From: Scybalousia_A sp964626385
Lineage (GTDB): Bacteria > Bacteroidota > Bacteroidia > Bacteroidales > P3
Length of the DNA stretch: 17,990 nt
NCBI GenBank assembly: GCA_964626385.1
Contig: CAZVEO010000050.1
Location: 1 to 17,990, forward strand
Reading direction: 5' to 3'
Position numbers and translations under genes: made by a program
Shown here: in pieces, positions 1-7,158 of the stretch
Layout of the letters: the number at the start of each line of letters is the position of its first letter
How positions within the stretch are numbered: the stretch's first letter is position 1
The notes under the pieces: generated by a model
Seen by the model: the letters and a program-made list of their open reading frames with translations, nothing else
Databases searched by the model: none
What the model was told of the DNA's origin: nothing

Positions 1-93
1 ATTTTTTGACCTGACCAAACGCGTGCACGTTTTTATTTTGTAACTTATTGATAATCAGTAAACCGATTTTCGCGTTTTTCTTGTTATTTTTGA

Positions 94-153
94 TAGGTTG
101 TTATGAGTTATTTTAGGTTAGCATAGGTTGTAATAGGTTATGATGAGTTAGCA
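94..153 (+). repeat. Degenerate 10-bp tandem repeat, six units
   Basis: Six consecutive 10-mers lie in register: TAGGTTGTTA, TGAGTTATTT, TAGGTTAGCA, TAGGTTGTAA, TAGGTTATGA, TGAGTTAGCA. The first three and last three units also form two adjacent 30-bp copies identical at 23 of 30 positions. The period is about one helical turn. The array lies beyond the 3' end of cas2, and the same motif recurs near 13962-14001 and 15895-15920. It is not a CRISPR array because there are no unique spacers. Confidence 0.7.
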
Positions 154-164
154 TAGACGCTTAA

Positions 165-259
165 GCACCCACAGGGTGTTTTTATAGGGCAAAGCCATTA
201 CGTTTTTTTTAACGGCTATGCCATATAAAAACACCCTGTGGGTGCGGCTTTGCCCTATA
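165..259. repeat. Interlocked inverted repeats downstream of cas2
   Basis: A perfect 22-bp inverted repeat pairs 165-186 with 224-245. A second perfect 14-bp inverted repeat pairs 183-196 with 246-259 (core gggcaaagcc / ggctttgccc). The arms alternate in the order A-B-A'-B', so the two stems are mutually exclusive unless a pseudoknot forms. Each 22-bp arm also holds its own 5-bp hairpin (caccc/gggtg). The position, just past the cas2 stop, suggests a 3'-end or terminator structure. No function can be read beyond that. Confidence 0.65.
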
Positions 260-260
260 A

Positions 261-277
261 AACAGGCTGTGCCTGTT
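261..277 (-). terminator. Hairpin at the cas2 stop codon
   Basis: A perfect 7-bp stem (aacaggc / gcctgtt) with loop tgt overlaps the last two bases of the cas2 stop codon. It resembles the 3'-end hairpin of tdh at 13893-13907 and probably forms part of the transcription end of the cas operon. There is no clean U-tract directly after it, so the terminator role is inferred. Confidence 0.4.
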
Positions 278-788
278 AGAAGAATAGGGTGTTTCTATTT
301 TTTAGGATCATGTCAATATCTATTTGTTTGCCTATGATTTTCATAGATTTCAAATAATCTGTGGATATAGGAACTATAAGTATGCTGTCGTTGTTGTCAT
401 AGCAGGATTGTACTTGATAGAGGTTTTCTTTGATAGTATTAAATTTTTCTACGGGAGCGTCTCCCAGAAATATAGACTTTTGAACATTGGTACAGCCTTC
501 TTTTTTCAAATATTTGAATACAAGATTTCTTACCTTATTGCTCTCTATATCATACATAACAAAAAATAACATATTGGTAGTTTTTCTTTTTTCATTGTTT
601 ATCATACCCAAAAGTTTATTTACCCTTTCTTGCAAAGAGTCAATATTTTCTAACTCCCTTGCATCAAAGGGATTTTGTTGCAAAGGTTTTGAATGGTGCA
701 AAGTGGCTTGTTTGACAATTCTAACTGCTTGAACAAAAGGTAAATCAGAATATTTCTTTCTTGGCATTTTTTTATGTATTTTCTTCAA
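276..788 (-). CDS. cas2: CRISPR-associated protein Cas2, N-terminally extended
   Basis: Cas2 bridges two Cas1 dimers in the spacer-integration complex. Residues 73-170 form the recognisable ferredoxin-like Cas2 domain. It starts MLFFVMYDIE, with the conserved Asp at residue 80, continues with GCTNVQKSIFLG, and ends with the strand holding DSILIVPIS. At 170 aa the protein is far longer than the usual 90-100 aa, because about 72 charged residues precede the domain. An alternative start at Met8 (ATG at 767) would remove the 17-bp overlap with the primase-polymerase gene; neither start has a clear ribosome binding site. It is the last gene of the cas operon. The extension has no motif I recognise and may contact the primase or Cas1. 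The family call is secure; the exact start is not. Confidence 0.85.
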   Translation of the reverse strand: MKKIHKKMPRKKYSDLPFVQAVRIVKQATLHHSKPLQQNPFDARELENIDSLQERVNKLLGMINNEKRKTTNMLFFVMYDIESNKVRNLVFKYLKKEGCTNVQKSIFLGDAPVEKFNTIKENLYQVQSCYDNNDSILIVPISTDYLKSMKIIGKQIDIDMILKNRNTLFF

Positions 789-1791
789 GATAAACTTCTA
801 TCAATTGTGCCAAAACCTCATTTAACTCCTCTGAGGTTCCAGTAGAAGGAGATTTGACAATGGAAAAACCTTTTTTGCCATAAAACAAATTTACCTCTCC
901 TTTTTTGTTGGAAAGTTTGCAACGAATCTTTTTTGCGTATTGAATGTTTATTATCTCATAAACAATTATATTGTTTTGTTCTATAAACGATTTTAAATCA
1001 TTTATTATCTCGTTGAGTTTTTCGGGTACAAAAACATTTTTCTCTTTTTTGTTTCTCGTCTTTGCTCCCAAAACTTGTTTTATTTGCAACAAAGCTTCAT
1101 CATCCGGGTTCTTGGGAAGTTTGTTTTCCGTTTTGCTTATTTGTTGCTCTTGTTTTCTTTGTTTGTTATCTTTTTTATTTTCATATAAAAGGGCAAAAGT
1201 GTCTTCAGTATTTATATAGTCATTAAGATTAACTCTCTCTGCCTCGGGGTTGTAATAGGCATTTGAGTCCATACTTATAAAACAAGCACGGCTTACATCA
1301 CTTGTTGAAATATCTACAACTTGCTCCAAATTATACTCCAAAGATAAGGCTTGTACAAATTTGCGATAAAATAAAGAATAAATACCTGCATCGGTGCAAC
1401 GCTCCTTTAAGGAATAAACAAGTTTTAACCCATCCTCTCCCGGAGAAAGAAACATAAGCAAAAGACGTTTATCCTTTATTAGTTTTTGTTTGAGTTGGTT
1501 GGTGGATATTTCTTTTTCAGATAAATGGTCTAAGTCTACAATAAAATACTGTATATAAACAAAGTTTTCCAAACGTCTAAAAGGAGGGTTGAAAACTCCG
1601 CAAACAATAAAGGGAAGTTGTCTTTTGAGATAAGAATATCTTTTGCGGTCTAAATCTCTTATTATTCGTAGTTGTTTGATTTTTGCAGAAATCTCGGGCT
1701 TTGGGTTTTTGATACTATGATAAAGGTAGTCCAAACTCACTTTCATAAGTTTATCCGAAGAGGATTGAATATTTTTTCCTGCCGATAACAT
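772..1791 (-). CDS. CRISPR-associated primase-polymerase (VirE-N/AEP type)
   Basis: This is probably an archaeo-eukaryotic-type primase-polymerase of the VirE N-terminal (BT4734-like) family, as found beside cas1 in Bacteroidota. Visible motifs fit the AEP core: D86xD88 in FIVDLDHL for metal binding, the SPGEDGLKL loop at 116-124 for nucleotide contacts, and the VDISTSDVSRACFIS segment at 159-173 with further Asp and Arg residues. The tail (about 205-339) is Lys/Glu-rich then structured, without a motif I recognise. It starts 8 bp after the cas1 stop and overlaps cas2, so it belongs to the adaptation module. CRISPR-associated primase-polymerases are known next to cas1-cas2 and are thought to help make or complete DNA for spacer capture. 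The family is fairly sure; its biochemical activity is inferred. Confidence 0.75.
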   Translation of the reverse strand: MLSAGKNIQSSSDKLMKVSLDYLYHSIKNPKPEISAKIKQLRIIRDLDRKRYSYLKRQLPFIVCGVFNPPFRRLENFVYIQYFIVDLDHLSEKEISTNQLKQKLIKDKRLLLMFLSPGEDGLKLVYSLKERCTDAGIYSLFYRKFVQALSLEYNLEQVVDISTSDVSRACFISMDSNAYYNPEAERVNLNDYINTEDTFALLYENKKDNKQRKQEQQISKTENKLPKNPDDEALLQIKQVLGAKTRNKKEKNVFVPEKLNEIINDLKSFIEQNNIIVYEIINIQYAKKIRCKLSNKKGEVNLFYGKKGFSIVKSPSTGTSEELNEVLAQLIEVYLEENT

Positions 1792-1799
1792 GGATAATT

Positions 1800-2780
1800 T
1801 TATTTAAAATCTTTTAATTTTTGAGCCAAACGTTGAGCATACAATTGTATTTGCGTAATACGTGAGCGTTGCAGTCCTTCAATGGTAACGATGTCTTCCA
1901 AATAATCATTGAAGGATTGAATCAACACTCTCCTTCCCAAATTTTCTAACCAATAGGAACCATCTTCTTTAACAGAATAATATTCATCTGTTATTACCTC
2001 TTGACAAGCAATATTATAAACAACATAGTCAACCCAAACTCTATATATTTCTATAACATCATAAACCAAAACTGGTCTATTATAATCATCTCTATGCAAG
2101 ACTCCAACGTATGGGTCAATGCCTGCTTTTATTAAAGCACTTTCTACCTTACCATACAAAATACCATAACCATAATTGAGAAAAGCGTTTACTATGTCCA
2201 TAGCAGGTCTTTGACTACGAGAAGCAAAACGTAATTCTTGCGGGAGAATGGAATTAAGGGCTTCAAAATATATTTTGCTTGCAACTCCCTCCCATCCCCT
2301 TAGGCTTGAGGCAACATCGGAAACAATATCACCTTCCAAATGAGAAATCTTTGTTTTATAGTCCTCCAAACGAGAGATAGCCTTTTGAGAATTGCGTTTT
2401 TGAACCTTATCTTCGGTTTGCAACATAAGAATAAGGGCTTGTTGGTTTTCTATCTTGGTGCAAATTACTTGCTTTATCCAAAGCAAAGCCTCGTGAGAAA
2501 AAGTAAAATTTATCTGTCCTTTACGTATTGTAGAAATAGAGCCGTATTTATGACTCCATATTCTTCCTAAAGGTGTGCCTGTTTTATCGTTAAAAAATAT
2601 CTCTATTTCTTTTTCAACAGCAAGCATAATGGCATCACTCGTCAAGGACACCCCCCTACCCACTTGAATAGACGAAACACTATCAGCGGGTATTGTTTGT
2701 CTGCCCTCTTTGGTGGAAACAACAAAAGAATTATTATCTCTGTTGAGTGCTGTGCCAAAGGTATTTATCACCAATTCCAT
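1800..2780 (-). CDS. cas1: CRISPR-associated endonuclease/integrase Cas1
   Basis: Cas1 is the metal-dependent integrase that inserts new spacers. At 326 aa it is normal length. The N-terminal beta domain (about 1-80) includes the segment IPADSVSSIQVGRGVSLTSDA and IEIFFNDKTGTPLGRI. The helical catalytic domain shows RGWEGVASKIYFEAL with Glu164, then LHRDDYNRPVLVYDVIEIYR with His229 and Asp241/Glu244, the expected acidic-His-acidic triad. The gene starts 11 bp after a 38-codon helicase remnant and is followed by the primase-polymerase and cas2. Cas1 carries no reverse transcriptase or Cas6 fusion here. All key residues are present, so it should be active. Confidence 0.95.
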   Translation of the reverse strand: MELVINTFGTALNRDNNSFVVSTKEGRQTIPADSVSSIQVGRGVSLTSDAIMLAVEKEIEIFFNDKTGTPLGRIWSHKYGSISTIRKGQINFTFSHEALLWIKQVICTKIENQQALILMLQTEDKVQKRNSQKAISRLEDYKTKISHLEGDIVSDVASSLRGWEGVASKIYFEALNSILPQELRFASRSQRPAMDIVNAFLNYGYGILYGKVESALIKAGIDPYVGVLHRDDYNRPVLVYDVIEIYRVWVDYVVYNIACQEVITDEYYSVKEDGSYWLENLGRRVLIQSFNDYLEDIVTIEGLQRSRITQIQLYAQRLAQKLKDFK

Positions 2781-2791
2781 AATGTTTTACT

Positions 2792-2908
2792 TTATATATC
2801 ATAACCTTTAAGAATAAAAACTCTGTCTTTGCTATTAATAAAAGTTTTTATTTTGTCTAATACACTTTGTTGGCTCTCGGTTAGTTTTATATCTTTTAAA
2901 TTACTCAT
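2792..2908 (-). pseudogene. 38-codon remnant of a helicase gene N-terminus
   Basis: Reading down from the ATG at 2908 gives a 38-aa frame. It starts MSNLKDIKLTESQ and ends DRVFILKGYDI, then TAA. The pattern 'L-T-x-x-Q..VLDKI..F......VFILKGY' is what precedes the Walker A loop (AGTGKT) in Bacteroidota RecD/UvrD-like superfamily 1 helicases. Here the frame ends just where the Walker A motif should begin. Its ATG overlaps the stop of the upstream Csx gene (ATGAGTAA), which looks like natural operon coupling, and cas1 starts 11 bp after its stop. I read this as the stump left when a helicase gene was deleted or the cas1 module was joined in. A genuine small protein is possible. The helicase resemblance is from memory of the family. 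Confidence 0.5.
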
Positions 2909-3269
2909 ATTGTCTAAATCTTTTAAACTCAAATTTTGTTATCTTTTCTCCATTGGACGAAATGATTACATTTCTTTCTGTACAAGAGGCAATACAAACA
3001 ATTGCTTGCTTTTGAAACCTTTTAACAAGGGCGAAACAAAGGGTAAATTCTCCCATAAGATGAATAACTATGTCTTTGCCAAATGTTTTTATAATATCTT
3101 CAAAAACATTGTCAGCCAAAAGAGAAATTTCCTTCTCACTTTTATCTGGCTCCACATTTGGAAAAGGATAATCTATAACATTTTCAAATTGTTTTTCAGC
3201 ACAATCTTTTTGCTCCTTTGTCCAAAGATTATAAGGATGATTGGTTAAGTTTATCAAGTTCATCATCAA
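2901..3269 (-). CDS. Small type III-associated Csx-like protein, possible ring nuclease
   Basis: This 122-aa protein begins with a short strand and Asn/His motif (INLTNHPYNLW, residues 5-15). It continues with YPFPNVEPDKSEKEI, then a strand-helix unit (KDIVIHLMGEFTLCFALVKRF), and ends near CIASCTERNVI. The layout suggests a small Rossmann-like fold. I associate it with the compact Csx15/Csx16/Csx20-like proteins that accompany type III systems, some of which degrade cyclic oligoadenylate. Assignment to a named Csx family is uncertain and no catalytic residue can be fixed from sequence alone. It overlaps the 3' end of the Card1-like gene by 41 bp (35 bp if Met3 starts), so the two are probably translated together. 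That fits a signal-activated nuclease paired with its off-switch, but this is inference. Confidence 0.55.
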   Translation of the reverse strand: MMMNLINLTNHPYNLWTKEQKDCAEKQFENVIDYPFPNVEPDKSEKEISLLADNVFEDIIKTFGKDIVIHLMGEFTLCFALVKRFQKQAIVCIASCTERNVIISSNGEKITKFEFKRFRQYE

Positions 3270-4374
3270 TTTCTTTTTTACATTTGTATTTTATACCATG
3301 TTTTTCAAGTTTTTCTTTTCTCTGTAGTACTGTATTTTCATTTTCAGCAATATTATCTAAATAAGTATAGAAAAAACTCTCAACATTTTTTCCCAATAAA
3401 CTTTTTATAGCAGTCGCTTTATCTGCTATGTTATTAAACTCTTTTTTAGGAATACCTGTCTTGCATTCTATCACATATAGTTTGTTGTCTTTAGTGTATA
3501 TTACATCTATTTCGTTATTATTTTGCCTATCACCACTCCTATATATGTTTATACTGTGAAGTATATCATCAGGTGCAACGTTCTCTTTTTCCAAATAATA
3601 AACAAAATCCTCAAACCAACATCCTGTTAAATAATTTATATCTTTAGAAGAAATCATTCCATATTTTTTAGTTGGCAAATTGTTTTGAGATAAAAAAGTA
3701 CTAATATCTTTATCTTCTAATTTACTTATTGCTATCTCCGATAAATTGTTTCTATATTTTTTTAATCTTTTTACCTCGTTGTCTGTTATTTTTAATTGTT
3801 TAAGTTCTTCTTCATTACCTCTTAATTTGATAATTTCGTCTCTATGCTGTATATCTTTATATTTTTCATACATAAACTTCGCTTCCTCAAAGCCGAGATA
3901 AGCATTTCCATTTCCTCTACCCTCCAAGCCATATAATTGCAAATACTCTTTAACCTCTACTTTATAAGTAATATCTTTAACAGTTGCATTATTAATATCT
4001 ATTATTTTATTTGCTCCTATCGGCATATAATAAAACGATGAGTTTTTACAATTTTCTTTAAAGAAATTATAAATAACCAACGTCATCAATTTCGTACCTC
4101 CAGTCAAATTAACTAAATAATTACCCTTAGTTTCTATTTTATTTTTTAATAAACTTGTCATATAACCAACATCTTCCTCACCCCCTTCCTTTAAACATAT
4201 TTTCTTATGATTTACATTATTCAATGAAGTTTCCAGATATTTCATCGGCTTTAGAGACATCCTTTCGTCTTTGGTTAATATCCATATAACATTATCTCCT
4301 TGTTCATACATTTCTTTAACAAAAAGATAGTTTGGAATAGTTTGTTCTGATACTATATTTACTATTGTTTTCAT
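3229..4374 (-). CDS. CARF-domain nuclease, Card1/Can2 (DUF1887) type
   Basis: This is probably a cyclic-oligoadenylate-activated ancillary nuclease. The N-terminal CARF domain (about 1-150) contains the ligand-loop motif NLTGGTKLM at 89-97. After a helical linker (about 150-245), the C-terminal PD-(D/E)XK nuclease shows GCWFEDFVYY at 251-260, NEIDV at 287-291 and VIECKTG at 301-307, giving catalytic Glu288, Asp290, Glu303 and Lys305. The 381-aa length and domain order match Card1/Can2 proteins, which are activated by cyclic tetra-adenylate and degrade single-stranded DNA and RNA or nick DNA. Its position right after csm5 links it to Cas10 signalling. Active-site residues are intact. The nucleic-acid preference and ring size cannot be read from sequence. 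Confidence 0.85.
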   Translation of the reverse strand: MKTIVNIVSEQTIPNYLFVKEMYEQGDNVIWILTKDERMSLKPMKYLETSLNNVNHKKICLKEGGEEDVGYMTSLLKNKIETKGNYLVNLTGGTKLMTLVIYNFFKENCKNSSFYYMPIGANKIIDINNATVKDITYKVEVKEYLQLYGLEGRGNGNAYLGFEEAKFMYEKYKDIQHRDEIIKLRGNEEELKQLKITDNEVKRLKKYRNNLSEIAISKLEDKDISTFLSQNNLPTKKYGMISSKDINYLTGCWFEDFVYYLEKENVAPDDILHSINIYRSGDRQNNNEIDVIYTKDNKLYVIECKTGIPKKEFNNIADKATAIKSLLGKNVESFFYTYLDNIAENENTVLQRKEKLEKHGIKYKCKKEIDDELDKLNQSSL

Positions 4375-4396
4375 TTTTTTGCTTTTATTTATTGTT

Positions 4397-5521
4397 TTAT
4401 ATCGTTAGTTTTACAAAACCGAGAAGATTAACTTTCATATTTCTATCATCTCTTACAATATTTATTCTGCGTGTTTTGGGAAACTCTTTATCTCCTTTAT
4501 CTTTTGTACCTCTCACAACTTTTGCAATTTTTCTACTTAATTCTGGAGATAAAAAATCAGTAGTCCATTTATTTGTTATAAAATTATAACCATTTGCGAA
4601 GCCAAGCCTAAGAATACAAGAATTTTCTTTATTTTTTTCTATTGAATTTATTTCTTTTAACAAATTAGAGCAAGTGTCCAAATAACCTTTTACATCAATA
4701 TCATTATTTTTTTCTTCCCAAAATTCTTTTTCATTCTCTAAAACTATTTTTGTTTGAGAATTAATAATCCTAAATAATTCTTGTAATGTGTTTAATTTTA
4801 ATCTAAATGGAATATCTGTTTCCGAAATTTTCAAAGATAAATTACCTGTTAAATTTTTAGACAAACATTCTACAATTTGATTTGCGTGAGTTTGAATATG
4901 TCGTCCATACCTATCCTTACTCGTAGATAATAAAGTGGTATTCAAAACTTCTAAAACATTATTGTTAAAATAACAATCGCCAACTTGAACATATTGCATA
5001 AGATTATACTCTGCTTCGTCTTCTATCTTTTTAAATACCTCTTTTATTACCTCATCATCTTTAAAATCTTTACTACTTACCAACACATCTAAATTTTCAA
5101 TATCATCAGTATACTTTTCTATTATATATGAAAGTAATGCTGTTCTAATTGCACCTTTTATGGACGAGCCGGGAATATAAGGTTTGCCCAAACCATCATA
5201 AATCTGTTCTCTTAGTCCTGGTCGTTCTTTTTCTCTTTTATTTTGCAAAATGGGTATCTGTCGTATGCTATACTCATCTACTTTTATATTAGGCAAATTT
5301 CTATTTATAATAGTTTTTATATTTCCTTGTGTAAGAACATTTGCTAATTTAGATTCTAAAAAACCTTTCTCTTTTAACAGTTTAAATAATTTTTTACTGT
5401 CTAATATATAAACAAATCCACTATCTTTTATATAATCAAAGTTTTCTTTTAATATTTCTCCGCTACCTATATGGACGGGAGTAAGTGTTTGCAACTTTAT
5501 TGTTCTTCTTTCGCTTGCCAT
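4397..5521 (-). CDS. csm5: Csm5, type III-A effector subunit
   Basis: Csm5 is the RAMP protein that caps the crRNA 3' side of the Csm complex and takes part in crRNA maturation. The N-terminus has the RAMP opening LQTLTPVHIGSGEI (about residues 11-24). The glycine-rich segment GKPYIPGSSIKGAIRTALL (about 118-136) is the crRNA-contacting loop shared with Csm3. At 374 aa the length is normal for Csm5. It starts 4 bp after the csm4 stop, and the Card1-like gene follows after 22 bp. The product is cytoplasmic. Confidence 0.9.
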   Translation of the reverse strand: MASERRTIKLQTLTPVHIGSGEILKENFDYIKDSGFVYILDSKKLFKLLKEKGFLESKLANVLTQGNIKTIINRNLPNIKVDEYSIRQIPILQNKREKERPGLREQIYDGLGKPYIPGSSIKGAIRTALLSYIIEKYTDDIENLDVLVSSKDFKDDEVIKEVFKKIEDEAEYNLMQYVQVGDCYFNNNVLEVLNTTLLSTSKDRYGRHIQTHANQIVECLSKNLTGNLSLKISETDIPFRLKLNTLQELFRIINSQTKIVLENEKEFWEEKNNDIDVKGYLDTCSNLLKEINSIEKNKENSCILRLGFANGYNFITNKWTTDFLSPELSRKIAKVVRGTKDKGDKEFPKTRRINIVRDDRNMKVNLLGFVKLTI

Positions 5522-5525
5522 AGTA

Positions 5526-6497
5526 TTATATATTTATAGGTAATATTAAAGAACGACCACAACGAAAAATTGAATGCAATTTTTCATCATTCCATTTTGG
5601 TCGCAAATCAACTATTTTGCCCAAAGTTTCTAAACCCGAAGTTTCTTTCTTAAAAACAGAACCTGCAGAAAAACCATAGATAACATTTTTTCTTAAACTT
5701 TGGAAAGGATAAGAAGTTATCCAACCGCCTCGCCTTTGAATTTCGTAAGCAATATTTTCATCATTCATAAGAGCAGAGAGTTGTTCTTTGTTTTCAGGAA
5801 AAAACATTGATAGATTAAGAAAATAATTTGCTTTTTGAGGAATATCAATAGAAATAGTGTCCGTTGTATATTCAAAAAAGCCATTACCCACATTTCTATC
5901 TGTACCAATACCTTCAGTTGCAAGCAAAGACAAAGCTTTTTCTAAAAGTTCAGTGTCTCCTTGCACAATAAAAAACATACCAGAATAATCTTTAAAAAAC
6001 ACTTTATCTACAAAATAAGGTTCGGCATTCTCTTGTAATGTTCTGTCTTTTATTCTTACTCTTTGGCTAACCTTAGAATAAATAAAATCTTTATCAATTT
6101 CCCTACTACAAAGATAATCTCCATTAATATCTTGGTCCTTTATATCAATTTTACCCGATAAAATTTGAGAAAAATAATCTGCATCAAAATACTTTATTTT
6201 CTTTATCTGTTTGCGGTTTTCTGCTGTATCAGGTATTTTTGCATTTATAGGCTTTAAAAAAAAATATAAAGGCTTATCTTCTTTTGTTTTTTGATAATAA
6301 GGAAAAAGAGAAGAAATTGTAAAGCCTAAATCTCCGTCTTCTGGTGTTTTTTCTCCTAATTTTGCAAGACAAGAAGTAAGTGCAGCGTAAAGAGTATCAG
6401 AGTCTATTGTTTTCAAACTCTGACCATAATCGCTCCTACTGTTTGATATATGCAAAGCAGAAGTAAAACGGAGTTTATAAATTTTTAACTCAGTCAT
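5526..6497 (-). CDS. csm4: Csm4, type III-A effector subunit
   Basis: Csm4 is a Cas5-like RAMP that binds the 5' handle of the crRNA and anchors Cas10 in the complex. It starts MTELKIYKLRFTSALHISN, with the typical Ser/His-rich opening and SDTLYAALTSCLAKLG. A glycine-rich stretch (ATEGIGTDRNVGNGFFEY) lies near 192-210, and the C-terminus ends in GRSLILPINI, which is typical of the family. At 323 aa it has normal length. An AAGGAG sequence at 6507-6512, inside the csm3 end, lies 9 bp before the start and supports this ATG. Confidence 0.9.
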   Translation of the reverse strand: MTELKIYKLRFTSALHISNSRSDYGQSLKTIDSDTLYAALTSCLAKLGEKTPEDGDLGFTISSLFPYYQKTKEDKPLYFFLKPINAKIPDTAENRKQIKKIKYFDADYFSQILSGKIDIKDQDINGDYLCSREIDKDFIYSKVSQRVRIKDRTLQENAEPYFVDKVFFKDYSGMFFIVQGDTELLEKALSLLATEGIGTDRNVGNGFFEYTTDTISIDIPQKANYFLNLSMFFPENKEQLSALMNDENIAYEIQRRGGWITSYPFQSLRKNVIYGFSAGSVFKKETSGLETLGKIVDLRPKWNDEKLHSIFRCGRSLILPINI

Positions 6498-6503
6498 AAC
6501 CTG

Positions 6504-7157
6504 TTACTCCTTATTATCGTCTTTCCAATTGTTATCATTAGATAATGGAACTTCTTTGTTTTTTATAAATTTCACTTGTCCATAACCTCTTGAACCACTA
6601 CCTCCAAGATAATCGTTTTCAAGCAAAGATATTCCATCCTCAAGTATTTTTATAAATTCTTGCTCTACATCATTATCCCAAATATTAAGAATTATTTCTC
6701 CTTTAAATTCTACTCCTGAAGGTACTCTTTCTGTTTGTCTTGGACTAATAGCTTTACCTGTTACTCTATTTATAGAGTTTTCGTATTTGCTTTCTGTATA
6801 AGGCATAGAAAGATAATGGGAGTTTTTTAATTTTTTTTCACTTTCATCCGTAAGATAAAAATCTCTAAAAATAACTTTTGATGGATTTGCTTCATTTTTT
6901 TTATTATCAGTTGCACTACCAAGTAATTTATTTATTTCTGTGCATTCTCCTAATTTACAGCCTTCTTTTTGTTCCAAAAGAGAACGTATTTTACCTTTTA
7001 AAGATGAGCCCGGTATATAAGGTTTGCCATCCGAAAGTTTTATTACCGGATTATCTACTCCTCCTATTTCGACATTATCGCTACTACCGCCTATATGCAG
7101 TCCTGTCAATACTTTTATAGTGTATTCTATTTTTATTTTCTTTAATAATCTTGCCAT
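6504..7157 (-). CDS. csm3: Csm3, backbone RNase of the Csm complex
   Basis: Csm3 forms the helical backbone of the type III-A complex and cuts target RNA at 6-nt intervals. The protein (217 aa from this start) opens MARLLKKIKIEYTIKVLTG. It then has LHIGGSSDN and GGVDNPVIK, where Asp35 matches the catalytic aspartate of characterised Csm3 proteins. Next comes the loop GKPYIPGSSLKGKIRSLL, and the C-terminus carries GGSGSRGYGQVKF. The open frame extends upstream to 7205. I chose the ATG at 7157 because GGAGG lies 8 bp ahead, the family normally starts here, and it begins 1 bp after the csm2 stop. RNase activity should be intact. Confidence 0.93.
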   Translation of the reverse strand: MARLLKKIKIEYTIKVLTGLHIGGSSDNVEIGGVDNPVIKLSDGKPYIPGSSLKGKIRSLLEQKEGCKLGECTEINKLLGSATDNKKNEANPSKVIFRDFYLTDESEKKLKNSHYLSMPYTESKYENSINRVTGKAISPRQTERVPSGVEFKGEIILNIWDNDVEQEFIKILEDGISLLENDYLGGSGSRGYGQVKFIKNKEVPLSNDNNWKDDNKE

Positions 7158-7158
7158 T

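Noticed and set aside
94..153. Two adjacent 30-bp similar copies as a short CRISPR array
   Set aside because: The copies are directly adjacent with no spacer, only 23 of 30 identical, and resolve into 10-bp units.
2829..3248. 139-codon plus-strand ORF opposite the Csx-like gene
   Set aside because: It is antisense to a conserved-looking gene in a single-strand operon and its Leu/Phe/Ile-rich, low-complexity product is typical of AT-rich shadow frames.
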